A stretch of 64,000 nucleotides of DNA. Source: Corynebacterium aurimucosum. GTDB lineage: Bacteria > Actinomycetota > Actinomycetes > Mycobacteriales > Mycobacteriaceae. The DNA is taken from positions 992,001 through 1,056,000 of the forward strand of contig NZ_CP047048.1 in the NCBI RefSeq assembly GCF_030408555.1. Direction: 5' to 3'. Both the position numbers and the translations under genes were made by a program. Under the pieces are notes generated by a model that worked only from the letters and a program-made list of their open reading frames with translations, had not been told where the DNA came from and did not search any database. Positions 10,101 to 19,246 of the stretch are shown one piece after another. Each line of letters starts with the position of its first letter. Within the stretch, counting starts at the first letter, position 1.

Positions 10101-11921
10101 ATGCAAATAAACTTCTTAAACCTTTTCAATCAAATATCCGAGATTAAGGGGTTGTCTGAGCAGCTCAAAGGTGTTGCGGATGGGGTGCGTTCTCCGCTAA
10201 ATAGTGGATTTTCCCCGGTGATGGGAATAAAGGATGTTGGGGGTATCCACGAGCGCGTGCTGACAAATGACCCCGGATCTGCCCAGCATTCTCTCAAAGG
10301 ATTTAACACGCAACTAGCCTGGTTAGCGGAGACACTTCAAACTGAATTAGCAAGCTTCGAATCACAAGACGAACTCACCAGCCGGGGGCTGGATGTCGCT
10401 GATGCTGGCGGGGGAGGTGGGGCATCGTCGATGCCGATAGTGTCACAACCAGACCCGGGCTACAGTCCGTTTGGGTTTACTGTTCCAATCGTGGATCCTG
10501 GAGCGTCCATTATGGGCCTGGCATCGAATCTGTTCAGCACTCGCTTCTGGGACGTCTCGGAAGCCAACGCACGGTGGGGAGCGCTGAGTGGGGAAGTCGC
10601 TGATATCGTCGCTGGACTTGAGCGCTCAGCCGCGTCCTTAGAATCGGAGAATGACAGCGAAGCTACTACTCGAGCGGCACAAAAGATTCGTGAGGTCGCA
10701 CAGGCAGGAACGCACTTCATCGCCAACGCAAATGTCATGCAGCAGAAGCTATTTGGCTTCCAAGCGCAGCTAGTAAACGTTCAACCCGAAGCCATTGCCT
10801 TGGCATTCGAGGTGGCCGCAATTCCAGATCCTGTTGCACGCGCAGCTGCTGAAAAAGCAGCATTGACCTATATGCAGGGTGTTCTGCAGCAGCAAGTGAT
10901 TTCGGCTATGCCGTATCAGCATGCACTCATGGATGCGGCACCACCCAGTGGCGGTGGGGATACCAGCACTCATTTTGGAGCCGTCGCGGGCGACGGAAAC
11001 CGGTACAGCACAGATGGGGTTGCCTGGCCCCAAAAGATTGCTGAAGCAATCGAGAGTGGTGCTGTGGGGCCTGGGTCCTTCAATGTCGCCAATGGTCAGA
11101 TCCAAGGGCTTGAAAGCGTCGGGATGGGCGCTGAGGATATCGCGAAGTTTCATGGAGAATTGCAAAACCGTGGGCGCAGTATCCTCAACGACCTAGGCTT
11201 TGGTGAGGCGCTGGCACCCATCAATGCAGCCGAGGTAAACACATCGGCTGCTAGTGCGGGTACCGGTGGGATAAATCCGGTTCACGGTGCAATGGCGGGA
11301 ACCACGCCTGGCCCGGGCGGCGCGCCTTATGCAGCGAGTGGTCTCAATGGGTTGGGATCGGTCGGTCTCGCTGATGGACGTGGCAACCAGCTTCCCGGAG
11401 GAATTGCGGGACTCAATGGTCGTTTGCCGGAGGCATCAGCGAATCCAACCACTTCCGCGGCGGGCTTGGGCGGCTTGAATTCCTCCTTCGGCGGACCACA
11501 GACCGGAACGCATCCGGTACTCGGTGGACTTCCCGGGGCCGTAACAGGGGCTGGTCAGCAGCGGGAGGGGCGGGCGTCGCTAAGCGGCAATGGCCTCCTG
11601 GGCGGTAATGCAGGCAGTGGTGCCGTTGGTGTGGGTGGCATGGGCGGCGTGGCCGGTCCTGGTGCCGTCGGCAACGCCGGTGGTGTCGTGGGTGCTGCCG
11701 GCGGAGCGCATGGTGCGAAGCCGGGTGTTGGCAATGCCCGTGGTGCGGGGATGCGCATGATGCCGTTGATGGGTGGGATGGCACGTGGCGGCGATGGTGA
11801 ACGGCGAATCAAATCCGTTACCACGCAGGTAGAGCGCGATCCCAACCGCCGCGACCTATTAGGCGAAGCCCCTGCGGTGCTGCCAGGGGTTATTGGGGAT
11901 TGGGCCCGCGAAGAAAACTAG
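10101..11921 (+). CDS. Gly-rich PPE-like protein, possible type VII secretion substrate
   Basis: This 606-residue protein has no classical signal peptide. Residues 1-300 are predicted helical with an ANARWGALSGE segment (WxG-like), residues about 380-570 are a Gly/Ala/Asn-rich low-complexity region, and the C-terminus carries VERDPNRRDLLGEAPAVLPG followed by VIGDW. That tail resembles the C-terminal (D/P)PxVIG-type end of actinobacterial ESX/PPE-like proteins. I infer an exported or surface protein of the type VII class; no ESX machinery gene is visible nearby. The start ATG 10101 follows a GGGGGC purine-poor site. It is paired with the DUF3558-like lipoprotein upstream. Confidence 0.55.
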   Translation: MQINFLNLFNQISEIKGLSEQLKGVADGVRSPLNSGFSPVMGIKDVGGIHERVLTNDPGSAQHSLKGFNTQLAWLAETLQTELASFESQDELTSRGLDVADAGGGGGASSMPIVSQPDPGYSPFGFTVPIVDPGASIMGLASNLFSTRFWDVSEANARWGALSGEVADIVAGLERSAASLESENDSEATTRAAQKIREVAQAGTHFIANANVMQQKLFGFQAQLVNVQPEAIALAFEVAAIPDPVARAAAEKAALTYMQGVLQQQVISAMPYQHALMDAAPPSGGGDTSTHFGAVAGDGNRYSTDGVAWPQKIAEAIESGAVGPGSFNVANGQIQGLESVGMGAEDIAKFHGELQNRGRSILNDLGFGEALAPINAAEVNTSAASAGTGGINPVHGAMAGTTPGPGGAPYAASGLNGLGSVGLADGRGNQLPGGIAGLNGRLPEASANPTTSAAGLGGLNSSFGGPQTGTHPVLGGLPGAVTGAGQQREGRASLSGNGLLGGNAGSGAVGVGGMGGVAGPGAVGNAGGVVGAAGGAHGAKPGVGNARGAGMRMMPLMGGMARGGDGERRIKSVTTQVERDPNRRDLLGEAPAVLPGVIGDWAREEN

Positions 11922-11963
11922 GTGCAAGGCGGTGGAGGGGGGGAGTGCCCTCAAAACGCTAAA

Positions 11964-12000
11964 AGCGGCGCCGGATTATTCGGGGCGCCGCTCTTGCTTT
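11964..12000. terminator. Terminator between convergent genes
   Basis: AGCGGCGCC/GGCGCCGCT (11964-11992) is followed on the plus strand by CTTGCTTT and preceded by an A-containing run, so it can serve the Gly-rich protein gene and possibly the facing lipoprotein gene. Confidence 0.7.
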
Positions 12001-12015
12001 AAGATGCCGTTGAGC

Positions 12016-12273
12016 TTACTGCTGAACCGGGGCAGTGGTGTATTCAGCCGGAGCTACTGCGGTCTCGGTGGCAGCTTCGGTGCCAACGACGTCGGTGGCA
12101 TCTGCAGACTCGGAGGATTCGGCTGCGCCGGCTCCCGGGGCCTCACCGGTGAAGGTAGCACCGGTGTCGACCTTTTCAGTGGAATCCTGCTCGCTCGGCG
12201 GGTGGCAAGCAGCAAGGGTAAGACCAGCAGAGACAACCAGACCAGCAGCAGCGAAACGAGTGAACTTCTTCAT
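12016..12273 (-). CDS. Small lipoprotein
   Basis: This 85-residue protein has a clear lipoprotein signal: MKKFTRF, a hydrophobic run and the lipobox LAAC with Cys23. The mature part is acidic and rich in Ala, Thr, Glu and Ser, probably disordered and surface exposed. ATG 12273 is preceded by a GAGAAAG-type ribosome site. There is no recognisable domain. It lies downstream of greA in the same orientation, with about 50 bp between them. Confidence 0.7.
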   Translation of the reverse strand: MKKFTRFAAAGLVVSAGLTLAACHPPSEQDSTEKVDTGATFTGEAPGAGAAESSESADATDVVGTEAATETAVAPAEYTTAPVQQ

Positions 12274-12322
12274 GGGGATAAAACTCTTTCTCAGAAAAAC
12301 GGTGACCTAAGAGCAGTATAAA

Positions 12323-12844
12323 TTAGGACTTGCGCGGAGTTGCGGCCTTTGCGGAATCATAAGGTGCAGCGGAGACCACGGTCACCGACAAGGTCTTGCC
12401 ATTCGGCGCGGTGTACTCGCGGGTCTCGCCCTCGGCAGCACCCAGAAGGGCAGCGCCCAGCGGGGACTGCTCAGAGTAGGTCTCCAAGTCCTTGTTGTCG
12501 GAAGCAGCAGCGCGGGTACCAATGAGGAAGGTCTCGCGGTCCTCTTCGTCACCGTTGTAGTAAACGTGGACCACCGAACCGATGTGGGCAACGCCCTCCT
12601 GGACGGCGGTGCGCTCGGTGGTGGAGTTAGCCAGAACCTCGGAGATCTGCTTGATGCGGGCCTCTTCCTGGTCCTGCATCTCGCGTGCGGCGTCGTAACC
12701 CGCGTTCTCCTTAAGGTCACCCTCCTCGCGGCGCTCATTAATTTCCGCGGCGACGACCGGGCGGTGGTCAATCAGGGCCTGCAGCTCGGCCTCGAGCTTG
12801 GCCTTGGTTTCCGGGGTGATGTATTGCTTCTGCTGCTCAGCCAT
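12323..12844 (-). CDS. greA: Transcription elongation factor GreA
   Basis: GreA rescues backtracked RNA polymerase by stimulating cleavage of the 3' RNA end. The 173 residues comprise the N-terminal coiled coil (about residues 8-80, with YITPETKAKLEAEL and GDLKENAGYDAAREMQ) and the C-terminal FKBP-like domain (SPLGAALLGAAEGE). The acidic pair at the coiled-coil tip is present in GDLKENA. ATG 12844 has a GGAAGG ribosome site. The neighbours DUF4307 and mca match the mycobacterial order. Confidence 0.96.
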   Translation of the reverse strand: MAEQQKQYITPETKAKLEAELQALIDHRPVVAAEINERREEGDLKENAGYDAAREMQDQEEARIKQISEVLANSTTERTAVQEGVAHIGSVVHVYYNGDEEDRETFLIGTRAAASDNKDLETYSEQSPLGAALLGAAEGETREYTAPNGKTLSVTVVSAAPYDSAKAATPRKS

Positions 12845-12961
12845 AGTGCAACCTTCCGTATACGGTTTCTAATGAACACTTTTATTTCTCAAAGAACGGG
12901 CGCAAAAGTGCAGGTGGCGCAGCCCATTCAGAACGCTCAACATACTAGCACAGCTGGGCTT

Positions 12962-13453
12962 TTAGTTGTCGGTTGCCTCACCCGCTGTATCCATTGCGCT
13001 GGTATCGAGATAAGAAGGAATATTTCCAGAACAACCGTAGACGCCACCGGCGACAGCCGGGTGGTTGGTGGGGATGTCCACTGCGACGCGCTGGGCAGAC
13101 TCGCCGCCGGCCGGCACGGCAATTTCGCGGCGGCCGACCTCGGCTTTGGAGTAGTCAAAAGCCTGCACGATGCAATAAGCAGGTTCTTCAACGCGGTTGC
13201 GTGTGATGTCTACCCAAATGCGCATGGAGTCATCGGAGAGGATCTCGTGTGTGACATAGGATATATCTGCGTTGACCTTCTGCTGGCTGCGGAAGTACTG
13301 AACGCCAAAGACGATGGCCGCGACAAACATGGCCAAAAACACCAGCACCAGTGCCCGATTGGTCCAGGAACCTCCTGTACGCGGGGTGCGTGTCTTGGAA
13401 CCGTATCGAGACTGTGAACGTGCGGAGCGAGAAGCGGGTTGGGCGTCAGACAT
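12962..13453 (-). CDS. DUF4307 membrane protein
   Basis: This 163-residue protein has a basic Ser/Arg-rich N-terminus (residues 1-30), one transmembrane helix (about 32-50) and an extracytoplasmic domain with a conserved CIVQAFDYSKAEVG stretch and a second cysteine in YGCSG. This is the DUF4307 family, found next to greA and mca throughout Corynebacteriales, with unknown function. I place the start at ATG 13453 (MSDAQPAS); an upstream in-frame codon at 13471 lacks support. Confidence 0.8.
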   Translation of the reverse strand: MSDAQPASRSARSQSRYGSKTRTPRTGGSWTNRALVLVFLAMFVAAIVFGVQYFRSQQKVNADISYVTHEILSDDSMRIWVDITRNRVEEPAYCIVQAFDYSKAEVGRREIAVPAGGESAQRVAVDIPTNHPAVAGGVYGCSGNIPSYLDTSAMDTAGEATDN

Positions 13454-13545
13454 GAGTCTGATTCTATCCAACGGTCGCTGCGAAGTTACTATCCATTAGA
13501 CTGGGCGTCTGTTTAAAGAAGCAATCTAGGGAGATGTAGCACCCA

Positions 13546-14436
13546 GTGAGTACAAAGCGCCTTTTGGCTATTCACGCGCACCCTGACGACGAATCCTCGA
13601 AGGGTGCGGCGACAACCGCGAAATATGCTGCGGAAGGGGCGGAGGTCCTCGTCGTCACCTGTACCGGTGGTGAGCGTGGGGATATTATCAACCCGGCCAT
13701 GGACCGCCCTGGTGTCCTTGAGAATATGGGCAGTATTCGTCGAGAGGAAATGGCGGAAGCGGCCGCTGCTTTGGGCGTGCAACACCGCTGGCTTGGGCAC
13801 GTGGATTCGGGCCTTCCCGGCAACCCGCTTGCGCCTAATATTAAGGACCTGCTCCCCGAGGGCTGCTTTGCTCTCAAGGAAGATGATGAGGTAGCCCAAG
13901 AGCTGGTGGAGATTATCCGTGAGTTCCGCCCCCACGTCATCATTACCTATGACGAAAATGGCGGCTACCCACACCCGGATCATCTCATGGTCTACCGAGC
14001 GTCTATGTTGGCGTGGGACAAGGCGGGCGATTCCGCGTACCACCCAGAATTGGAGGAGCCGTGGGAGCCGCTGAAGCTCTACTACACGCACGGCTTTGTG
14101 TATCAAAGGATGAAGATTTTCCACGACCTCCTTGTGGAGGAAGGAAAGGTGAGCCCTTATGAGCCGATGCTTGCGCGGTGGGATACCGCTTTCGGTGACA
14201 TCATGGCGCGAGTGACCACGCAGGTAGAGTGCGCGGACTACTTCCAAAATCGGGAGGACGCTCTCCGCGCACACGCCACCCAAATTGATCCGGCCGGTGC
14301 CTTTCTTGCGACTCCGGTGTCCGTGCAGCAGGAGCACTGGCCTACGGAGGAATTTGAGCTGGCTAAGACCCGCGTTTCGACGGCGCTGCCGGAGGATGAT
14401 TTATTTGCGGGAATCCCGGAAGTAGGGGAGGCTTAA
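13546..14436 (+). CDS. mca: Mycothiol S-conjugate amidase
   Basis: Mca cleaves mycothiol S-conjugates, releasing a mercapturic acid for export and GlcN-Ins for mycothiol recycling; it detoxifies electrophiles. The 296 residues show the LmbE-type zinc fold: AHPDDESSKGA near residue 10 (His and Asp/Glu ligands) and GYPHPDHLMVYRAS near residue 143 (third His ligand). Length and the RRWLGHVDSGLPG-like segment favour Mca over MshB. GTG 13546 follows GGGAGA. A TAGACT -10 box lies at 13497-13502. The small membrane protein gene follows after 3 bases. Confidence 0.93.
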   Translation: MSTKRLLAIHAHPDDESSKGAATTAKYAAEGAEVLVVTCTGGERGDIINPAMDRPGVLENMGSIRREEMAEAAAALGVQHRWLGHVDSGLPGNPLAPNIKDLLPEGCFALKEDDEVAQELVEIIREFRPHVIITYDENGGYPHPDHLMVYRASMLAWDKAGDSAYHPELEEPWEPLKLYYTHGFVYQRMKIFHDLLVEEGKVSPYEPMLARWDTAFGDIMARVTTQVECADYFQNREDALRAHATQIDPAGAFLATPVSVQQEHWPTEEFELAKTRVSTALPEDDLFAGIPEVGEA

Positions 14437-14439
14437 AAC

Positions 14440-14733
14440 ATGAACGCTTTGTACTTCGCGGCGCATGACGTCGCCCTGCTCGCCCAGGGGAGCCAAAGCG
14501 GGCCGGTAGGACCAGAGTTCGGTAAGGCCTCGCCCATCGGTTTGCTCATTCTTGCCCTGATGGGCGTTGCCGTCCTCTTCGCAGGCTGGAATTTTCACCG
14601 CCGCTACTCGCGTTTCCGCCGCCGTACCATGTTCGCGCAGGATCACGGCATTGATCCTTTCGATGATGAGGCGGTCGATGCGGCTATGAAGGAAGCCGGC
14701 ATCCTCGATAACAGTAAGAAGTCCATCTTTTAA
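14440..14733 (+). CDS. Small membrane protein downstream of mca
   Basis: This 97-residue protein has one membrane segment (about residues 33-52, LLILALMGVAVLFAGW), then a basic patch HRRYSRFRRR and an acidic C-terminus with DHGIDPFDDEAVDAAMKEAG. A protein of the same kind follows mca in mycobacteria; the function is unknown. The start lies 3 bases after the mca stop, so translation is probably coupled. Confidence 0.75.
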   Translation: MNALYFAAHDVALLAQGSQSGPVGPEFGKASPIGLLILALMGVAVLFAGWNFHRRYSRFRRRTMFAQDHGIDPFDDEAVDAAMKEAGILDNSKKSIF

Positions 14734-14754
14734 CGCAGAGGACGTTTCCCCACC

Positions 14755-15525
14755 GTGAAGTTCCTAAGCCAGCTCCTATATCCCCTGTATGAGGCGCGTC
14801 TAACGCGTGAGATTAAGAACAAACCGCAGCCACGCCACGTGGCAATCATGGCGGATGGCAATCGCCGCTGGGCGCGCGAGGCGGGCTTTACGGATATTAG
14901 CCACGGTCACCGCCAGGGAGCGCGGAAAATTAGTGAGATGATCTCTTGGTGCCAAGGCACTGACATTGAGGTCGTCACTATTTACCTGTTGTCGACGGAA
15001 AATTTGAAGCGCAGCGAGCAGGAAGTGCAGCTGCTTTTTGACATCATTTCTGATGTTGTCACGCACCTTTCCCAGGGCGATTTGGATTGCCAAATCCGTC
15101 TCGTGGGACACCTAGATCTGCTTCCTGAACAGGTTACCGCCAAAATGCAGTGCGCTGCTGAAGCCACAGAAGATCACCAGGGCGTCATCGTGAACATCGC
15201 GGTGGGCTACGGCGGGCGTCAAGAAATCGTTGATGCCGTGCAGAGTCTCATTCGTAGCGAAGCCGAAAAGGGATTGAGCGCTGAGGAGATTGCGGAGAAC
15301 GTGACGGCAGAGGCCATCACGGGCAACCTCTACACCAAAGGTTTGCCGGACCCAGATCTTGTGATCCGCACCTCCGGTGAACAGCGTTTGTCCGGCTTCC
15401 TGCTGTGGCAGGCTGCTTATTCAGAGATTTGGTTTACGGATACGTATTGGCCCGCATTCCGCCGGGTAGATTTCTTGCGCGCTTTGCGCGATTATTCGCA
15501 GCGCTCACGCCGCTTTGGGCGCTAG
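14755..15525 (+). CDS. Short-type cis-prenyl diphosphate synthase (UppS family)
   Basis: The 256-residue protein belongs to the cis-prenyltransferases, which condense isopentenyl diphosphate units. IMADGNRRWAR near residue 30 binds the diphosphate (catalytic Asp) and RTSGEQRLSGFLLWQ near 205 is the C-terminal signature. Synteny with mycobacterial Rv1086 (between mca and coaA) suggests a short-chain Z,E-farnesyl diphosphate synthase rather than the main undecaprenyl enzyme; this is inference. The start is GTG 14755. It feeds polyprenyl phosphate carriers for cell-wall synthesis. Confidence 0.88.
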   Translation: MKFLSQLLYPLYEARLTREIKNKPQPRHVAIMADGNRRWAREAGFTDISHGHRQGARKISEMISWCQGTDIEVVTIYLLSTENLKRSEQEVQLLFDIISDVVTHLSQGDLDCQIRLVGHLDLLPEQVTAKMQCAAEATEDHQGVIVNIAVGYGGRQEIVDAVQSLIRSEAEKGLSAEEIAENVTAEAITGNLYTKGLPDPDLVIRTSGEQRLSGFLLWQAAYSEIWFTDTYWPAFRRVDFLRALRDYSQRSRRFGR

Positions 15526-15542
15526 CCCGATGATGCCCCCGC

Positions 15543-16469
15543 CTAGAGCTTGCGCATCCGCACTTGCTCCACCAAATGGTGTGAGCCCTTGCGTAGAACC
15601 AAGGAAGCACGCACTCGGGTGGGCAAAATATTTTCAATAAGGTTGGGCAGGTTGATGGACTGCCAGATTTCTCGGGCCTGCACGTAGGCTTCCTCATCCG
15701 TCATGTCCGCGAAGGAGGCGAAGTGCGCACCCGGCTCGCGGAAAGCGGTGTGCCGGAGCTTGAGGAAGCGGTCAATGTACCACTTTTCAATGTCGTCGAC
15801 TCGGGCGTCCACATAAACAGAGAAGTCGAACAGGTCGGAGACCATGAGGGTCGGACCGGTTTGTAGGACGTTGAGGCCCTCCAAGATGAGGATGTCCGGC
15901 TGGCGAACCTCCTGAAATTCCCCGGGGACGATGTCATAGGACACGTGCGAGTAGAGCGGGGCCGTGACTAGGGGTTTGCCCGATTTAACGTCGGTAACAA
16001 AACGCATCAGTGCGCGGCGGTCATAGGACTCCGGGTAGCCCTTGCGCTGCATTAGCCCGTGTTCTTTAAGGTAGGCGGTGGGGTAGAGGAAGCCGTCCGT
16101 GGTCACCAAGTCGACCTTCGGGTGGGAATCCCAGCGTTCAAGGAGCACTTGGAGCAGGCGTGCTGTCGTGGACTTGCCGACGGCAACGGAACCAGCGACG
16201 CCGATGACGAAGGGCACGTGCGTCGGTGGGTTACCCAAGAAGGCCTCCGTGGCTGCGGTGAGCTTTTGGCGGGCCTCCACCTGCATGTGAATGAGACGCG
16301 AAAGGGGGAGGTACACCTCTGCTACCTCGGTGAGGTCGATGCGGTCACCAATGCCGCGGAGTTTTTCCACCTCGTTTGCCGTGAGCACCTGTGGCATGGA
16401 TTTACGTAGGGCACGCCACGTATCACGGTCAAAATCGAGGTACGGGCTCGCATCGGTCATTCGCGCCAT
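15543..16469 (-). CDS. coaA: Pantothenate kinase, type I
   Basis: CoaA phosphorylates pantothenate, the first step of coenzyme A synthesis. The 308 residues match the usual length. The P-loop [14 protein letters not shown] lies at about 90-103, and [10 protein letters not shown] and KRGFPESYD-like (RKGYPESYD) motifs follow. ATG 16469 is preceded at about 9 bases by a GACAAT box on the minus strand, so the message may be leaderless. It is convergent with the prenyltransferase gene and divergent from glyA, as in mycobacteria. Confidence 0.95.
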   Translation of the reverse strand: MARMTDASPYLDFDRDTWRALRKSMPQVLTANEVEKLRGIGDRIDLTEVAEVYLPLSRLIHMQVEARQKLTAATEAFLGNPPTHVPFVIGVAGSVAVGKSTTARLLQVLLERWDSHPKVDLVTTDGFLYPTAYLKEHGLMQRKGYPESYDRRALMRFVTDVKSGKPLVTAPLYSHVSYDIVPGEFQEVRQPDILILEGLNVLQTGPTLMVSDLFDFSVYVDARVDDIEKWYIDRFLKLRHTAFREPGAHFASFADMTDEEAYVQAREIWQSINLPNLIENILPTRVRASLVLRKGSHHLVEQVRMRKL

Positions 16470-16535
16470 GCCGACTATTGTCGCACTGCATCGGGTGCCT
16501 AGTGCAATTGCCCCGAATGAAAAGATTCCTAGAGG

Positions 16536-16565
16536 CCCCCGCGCGGGGGATGCGGGCGTTAGGAT
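16536..16565 (+). promoter_or_regulatory. Putative glyA promoter region with GC palindrome
   Basis: The 14-bp perfect palindrome CCCCCGCGCGGGGG (16536-16549) lies next to a TAGGAT -10-like box (16560-16565), about 100 bases before glyA. It could be an operator or a terminator remnant. Confidence 0.35.
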
Positions 16566-16665
16566 GTAGAACTAGCTTCGGCGATTTCTCAAGCCGGTGG
16601 TGTTGTGCTGCGGGCGGACACTGCCGGCGATCTTGACCATCTTTAGGAAGGGACACCACGCTTTC

Positions 16666-17967
16666 ATGACGACTACGAACAATTCAGACGTGCGCTACCA
16701 GGAGATGCGCGATCTTGACCCCGAGGTCTTCGATGCTATCTCCGGTGAGATTGCTCGTCAGCGCGATACCCTCGAGATGATTGCCTCGGAGAACTTCGTC
16801 CCCCGCGCGGTTCTACAGGCACAGGGTTCTGTTCTCACCAACAAGTACGCAGAGGGCTACCCGGGACGCCGCTACTACGGCGGCTGCGAGCACGTCGACG
16901 TCGTGGAGGATCTGGCTCGCGATCGCGCCAAGGCGCTGTTTGGCGCTGATTTTGCCAACGTCCAGCCGCACTCCGGTGCCCAGGCCAACGCTGCTGTGCT
17001 GGCTTCGCTGATCCAGCCGGGTGACAAGATCATGGGCCTATCCTTGGCGCATGGCGGTCACCTGACCCACGGTATGAAGCTGAATTTCTCCGGCAAGCTT
17101 TACGACGTTGCCGCGTACGAGGTTGACCCGGAGACCATGCGCCTCGACATGGATAAGGTGCGCGAACAAGCTCTGGCAGAAAAGCCGCAGGTGATCATTG
17201 CTGGTTGGTCCGCCTACCCGCGCACCATCGACTTCGAGGCTTTCCGCTCCATCGCCGATGAGGTCGGCGCGTACCTGTGGACGGATATGGCGCACTTCGC
17301 GGGCCTCGTGGCCGCCGGTCTGCACCCCTCCCCGGTGCCGCACTCCGATGTTGTGTCCTCCACCGTGCACAAGACGCTTGGTGGCCCGCGCTCTGGCCTC
17401 ATCTTGGCCAAGCAGGACTTTGCCAAGAAGATCAACTCCAACGTCTTCCCGGGCCAGCAGGGCGGACCGCTCATGCACGTCATCGCGGCAAAGGCTATCG
17501 CCCTCAAGATTGCGGCCACCGAGGAATTTAAGGAGCGTCAGGAGCGCACCCTGGAAGGTGCTCGCATTTTGGGTGAGCGCCTGACCGCTGAGGATTGCAC
17601 CAAGGCAGGTGTCGACGTCCTCACCGGTGGTACCGACGTGCACCTCGTGCTGGCGGACCTGCGTAACTCCGAGCTCGATGGCCAGCAGGCGGAGGACCTT
17701 CTCCACGAGGTCGGCATCACCGTGAACCGCAATGCGGTTCCGAATGATCCGCGCCCGCCGATGGTTACCTCTGGTCTGCGCATCGGTACCCCGGCCTTGG
17801 CTACCCGCGGCCTCGACGCGGCGGCCTTCACCGAGGTGGCCGATGTCATCGGTACTGCGCTGGCAAACGGTAAGAACGCGGACGTCGCCAAGCTGCGCGC
17901 TCGCGTGGAGAAGGTCGCCGCAGACTTCCCGCTCTACGACGGTCTTGAGGATTGGAAGCTGGTCTAA
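16666..17967 (+). CDS. glyA: Serine hydroxymethyltransferase
   Basis: GlyA interconverts serine and glycine with tetrahydrofolate and supplies one-carbon units. The 433 residues contain the PLP-binding [16 protein letters not shown] near residue 232, with the Schiff-base lysine in HKT. The N-terminal [17 protein letters not shown] and [11 protein letters not shown] motifs are also present. ATG 16666 has an AGGAAGGG ribosome site 14 bases upstream; the frame is open to 16597, but conservation starts here. Its stop overlaps the stop of the convergent DUF5997 gene by a few bases. Confidence 0.97.
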   Translation: MTTTNNSDVRYQEMRDLDPEVFDAISGEIARQRDTLEMIASENFVPRAVLQAQGSVLTNKYAEGYPGRRYYGGCEHVDVVEDLARDRAKALFGADFANVQPHSGAQANAAVLASLIQPGDKIMGLSLAHGGHLTHGMKLNFSGKLYDVAAYEVDPETMRLDMDKVREQALAEKPQVIIAGWSAYPRTIDFEAFRSIADEVGAYLWTDMAHFAGLVAAGLHPSPVPHSDVVSSTVHKTLGGPRSGLILAKQDFAKKINSNVFPGQQGGPLMHVIAAKAIALKIAATEEFKERQERTLEGARILGERLTAEDCTKAGVDVLTGGTDVHLVLADLRNSELDGQQAEDLLHEVGITVNRNAVPNDPRPPMVTSGLRIGTPALATRGLDAAAFTEVADVIGTALANGKNADVAKLRARVEKVAADFPLYDGLEDWKLV

Positions 17968-18389
17968 GCTTTCCCGCGCTCTCCTGGCTCTTCTTGGGAG
18001 AGCTCATTCGAGCGCTCCTCAGCGTGAGCTTTCCGAGCGGCTTCGAGCCACTCGGGCATCGCGCTGAGGAGTTCTTTAATTTCCGCGGTGGTGAGAGGAC
18101 GGTCCATCTCGTTCTTCTTCAGCGCGGTCACGGAGATTCCCAGCTTTTGTGCCACCACTGGGCGCGGGTGGGGGCCTTCTCGACGCAGGTTAGCCAGCCA
18201 TTCCGGCGGATTCTCCTGCAAGTCGCGCAGTTGCGCGTGGGTTACTGCGTTGGCTTGAAACTCCTCCGGGGTGGCCGGCAGGTAGATGCCCAGCTTCTTG
18301 GCTGCGGTTTGTGCGCGCATGGCGGTACCGGAAGGCTGCTGGGTTTCGTTGTTGGGGGTTTCCTTATTCGGGGTATCAGTCACGCTCAC
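17964..18389 (-). CDS. DUF5997 family protein
   Basis: A cytosolic protein of about 141 residues. After a Thr/Asn/Pro-rich start comes the conserved [18 protein letters not shown], then [20 protein letters not shown] and a C-terminal region with repeated short helices. This is the actinobacterial DUF5997 family. The VVAQKLGIS stretch hints at a helix-turn-helix fold, but no function is established. I place the start at GTG 18389 (GTG 18383 is an alternative). It is divergent from the LysR-domain protein gene, a pairing typical of this family. Confidence 0.75.
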   Translation of the reverse strand: MSVTDTPNKETPNNETQQPSGTAMRAQTAAKKLGIYLPATPEEFQANAVTHAQLRDLQENPPEWLANLRREGPHPRPVVAQKLGISVTALKKNEMDRPLTTAEIKELLSAMPEWLEAARKAHAEERSNELSQEEPGERGKA

Positions 18390-18405
18390 CACGCTAGCAG
18401 CACCG

Positions 18406-18419
18406 TAGTATGAGGTGCA
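18406..18419 (+). promoter_or_regulatory. Leaderless promoter of the LysR-domain protein gene
   Basis: A TAGTAT -10 box at 18406-18411 ends 7 bases before ATG 18419. Confidence 0.5.
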
Positions 18420-19120
18420 TGCTCCGCCTTGTCTTTTCCACTGGTACAGAACCCGGTAAGTGGTTTCGCCGCTACCGTGACTCGCATTCCCCCGAGTCCC
18501 TGGTGACCGTCGCCGCCGATGATGCGCTGGCGGTTCTTCTCGCGCATGAGGCAGACCTCGCACTGACCCGCCTGCCAGATTCGCGGGTTGATGACAGCTT
18601 CCATGTGGTTCGTCTTTATGAGGAGGCGCCTGGTATTGCGGTGCCGAAAGACTCGGTCTATGCGGAGGTAGGGGAGGACATTGCGCCAGCGGATGTTGCC
18701 GAAGAGATCGTGAACTACCGGATTGCGCGGGACGGCAGTGTCGACGTTCCAGCCCTGCGCACCGCCCTCCAGGTCGTGGCAGCCAACGTGGGCGTGGCCA
18801 TCGCGCCTCGACCACTGCTTAAGGTGCTGAGCAAGAAGCAGGTAGTCGCACTTGGGCTAGAGGACCCTTCCGTTGCGCGCACAGAAATCGCTTTGGTGTG
18901 GCCCCGGGCTGATGATGGTGACGAGATTCAGGATTTCGTCGGGGTGGCAAAGGGAAGGACGCGGAATTCCTCCCGCAACACGGCTGAGAAGCGCAGCGCC
19001 CGGGACAAAGCAAAGGCTAAGCAAGAACGCAGAAAGGCCCAAGGAAAGTCTCACAAGGGCTCGATTTCCAAACCGTTATCGAAAAGATATAGGGGTTCTC
19101 AACAGCGGAAACGCCGATAA
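18419..19120 (+). CDS. LysR substrate-binding-domain-like protein without HTH
   Basis: About 233 residues. Residues 1-165 resemble the effector-binding (periplasmic-binding-like) domain of LysR regulators, but the N-terminal winged helix is absent. The C-terminal 60 residues are highly basic (KAKAKQERRKAQGKSHKG) and could bind nucleic acid. Conserved next to DUF5997 in actinobacteria; the role is unknown. ATG 18419 is preferred over ATG 18410 because the TAGTAT box at 18406-18411 fits a leaderless start there and overlaps the upstream ATG. Confidence 0.75.
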   Translation: MLRLVFSTGTEPGKWFRRYRDSHSPESLVTVAADDALAVLLAHEADLALTRLPDSRVDDSFHVVRLYEEAPGIAVPKDSVYAEVGEDIAPADVAEEIVNYRIARDGSVDVPALRTALQVVAANVGVAIAPRPLLKVLSKKQVVALGLEDPSVARTEIALVWPRADDGDEIQDFVGVAKGRTRNSSRNTAEKRSARDKAKAKQERRKAQGKSHKGSISKPLSKRYRGSQQRKRR

Positions 19121-19246
19121 ATAAGTCTCTTTGTTGTCAAATCACAGGTTCGATGGTGGCAAGACGTGTTGGCTACGCCTACGGTGGGTTTCGTTCTCAA
19201 CAAAAGTACTTAGAACAGTGCTCAACTAGAAGAGAAAGGTTTAAGA

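Noticed and set aside
13513..14337. 274-codon frame opposite mca
   Set aside because: Antisense shadow of a clear mca gene.
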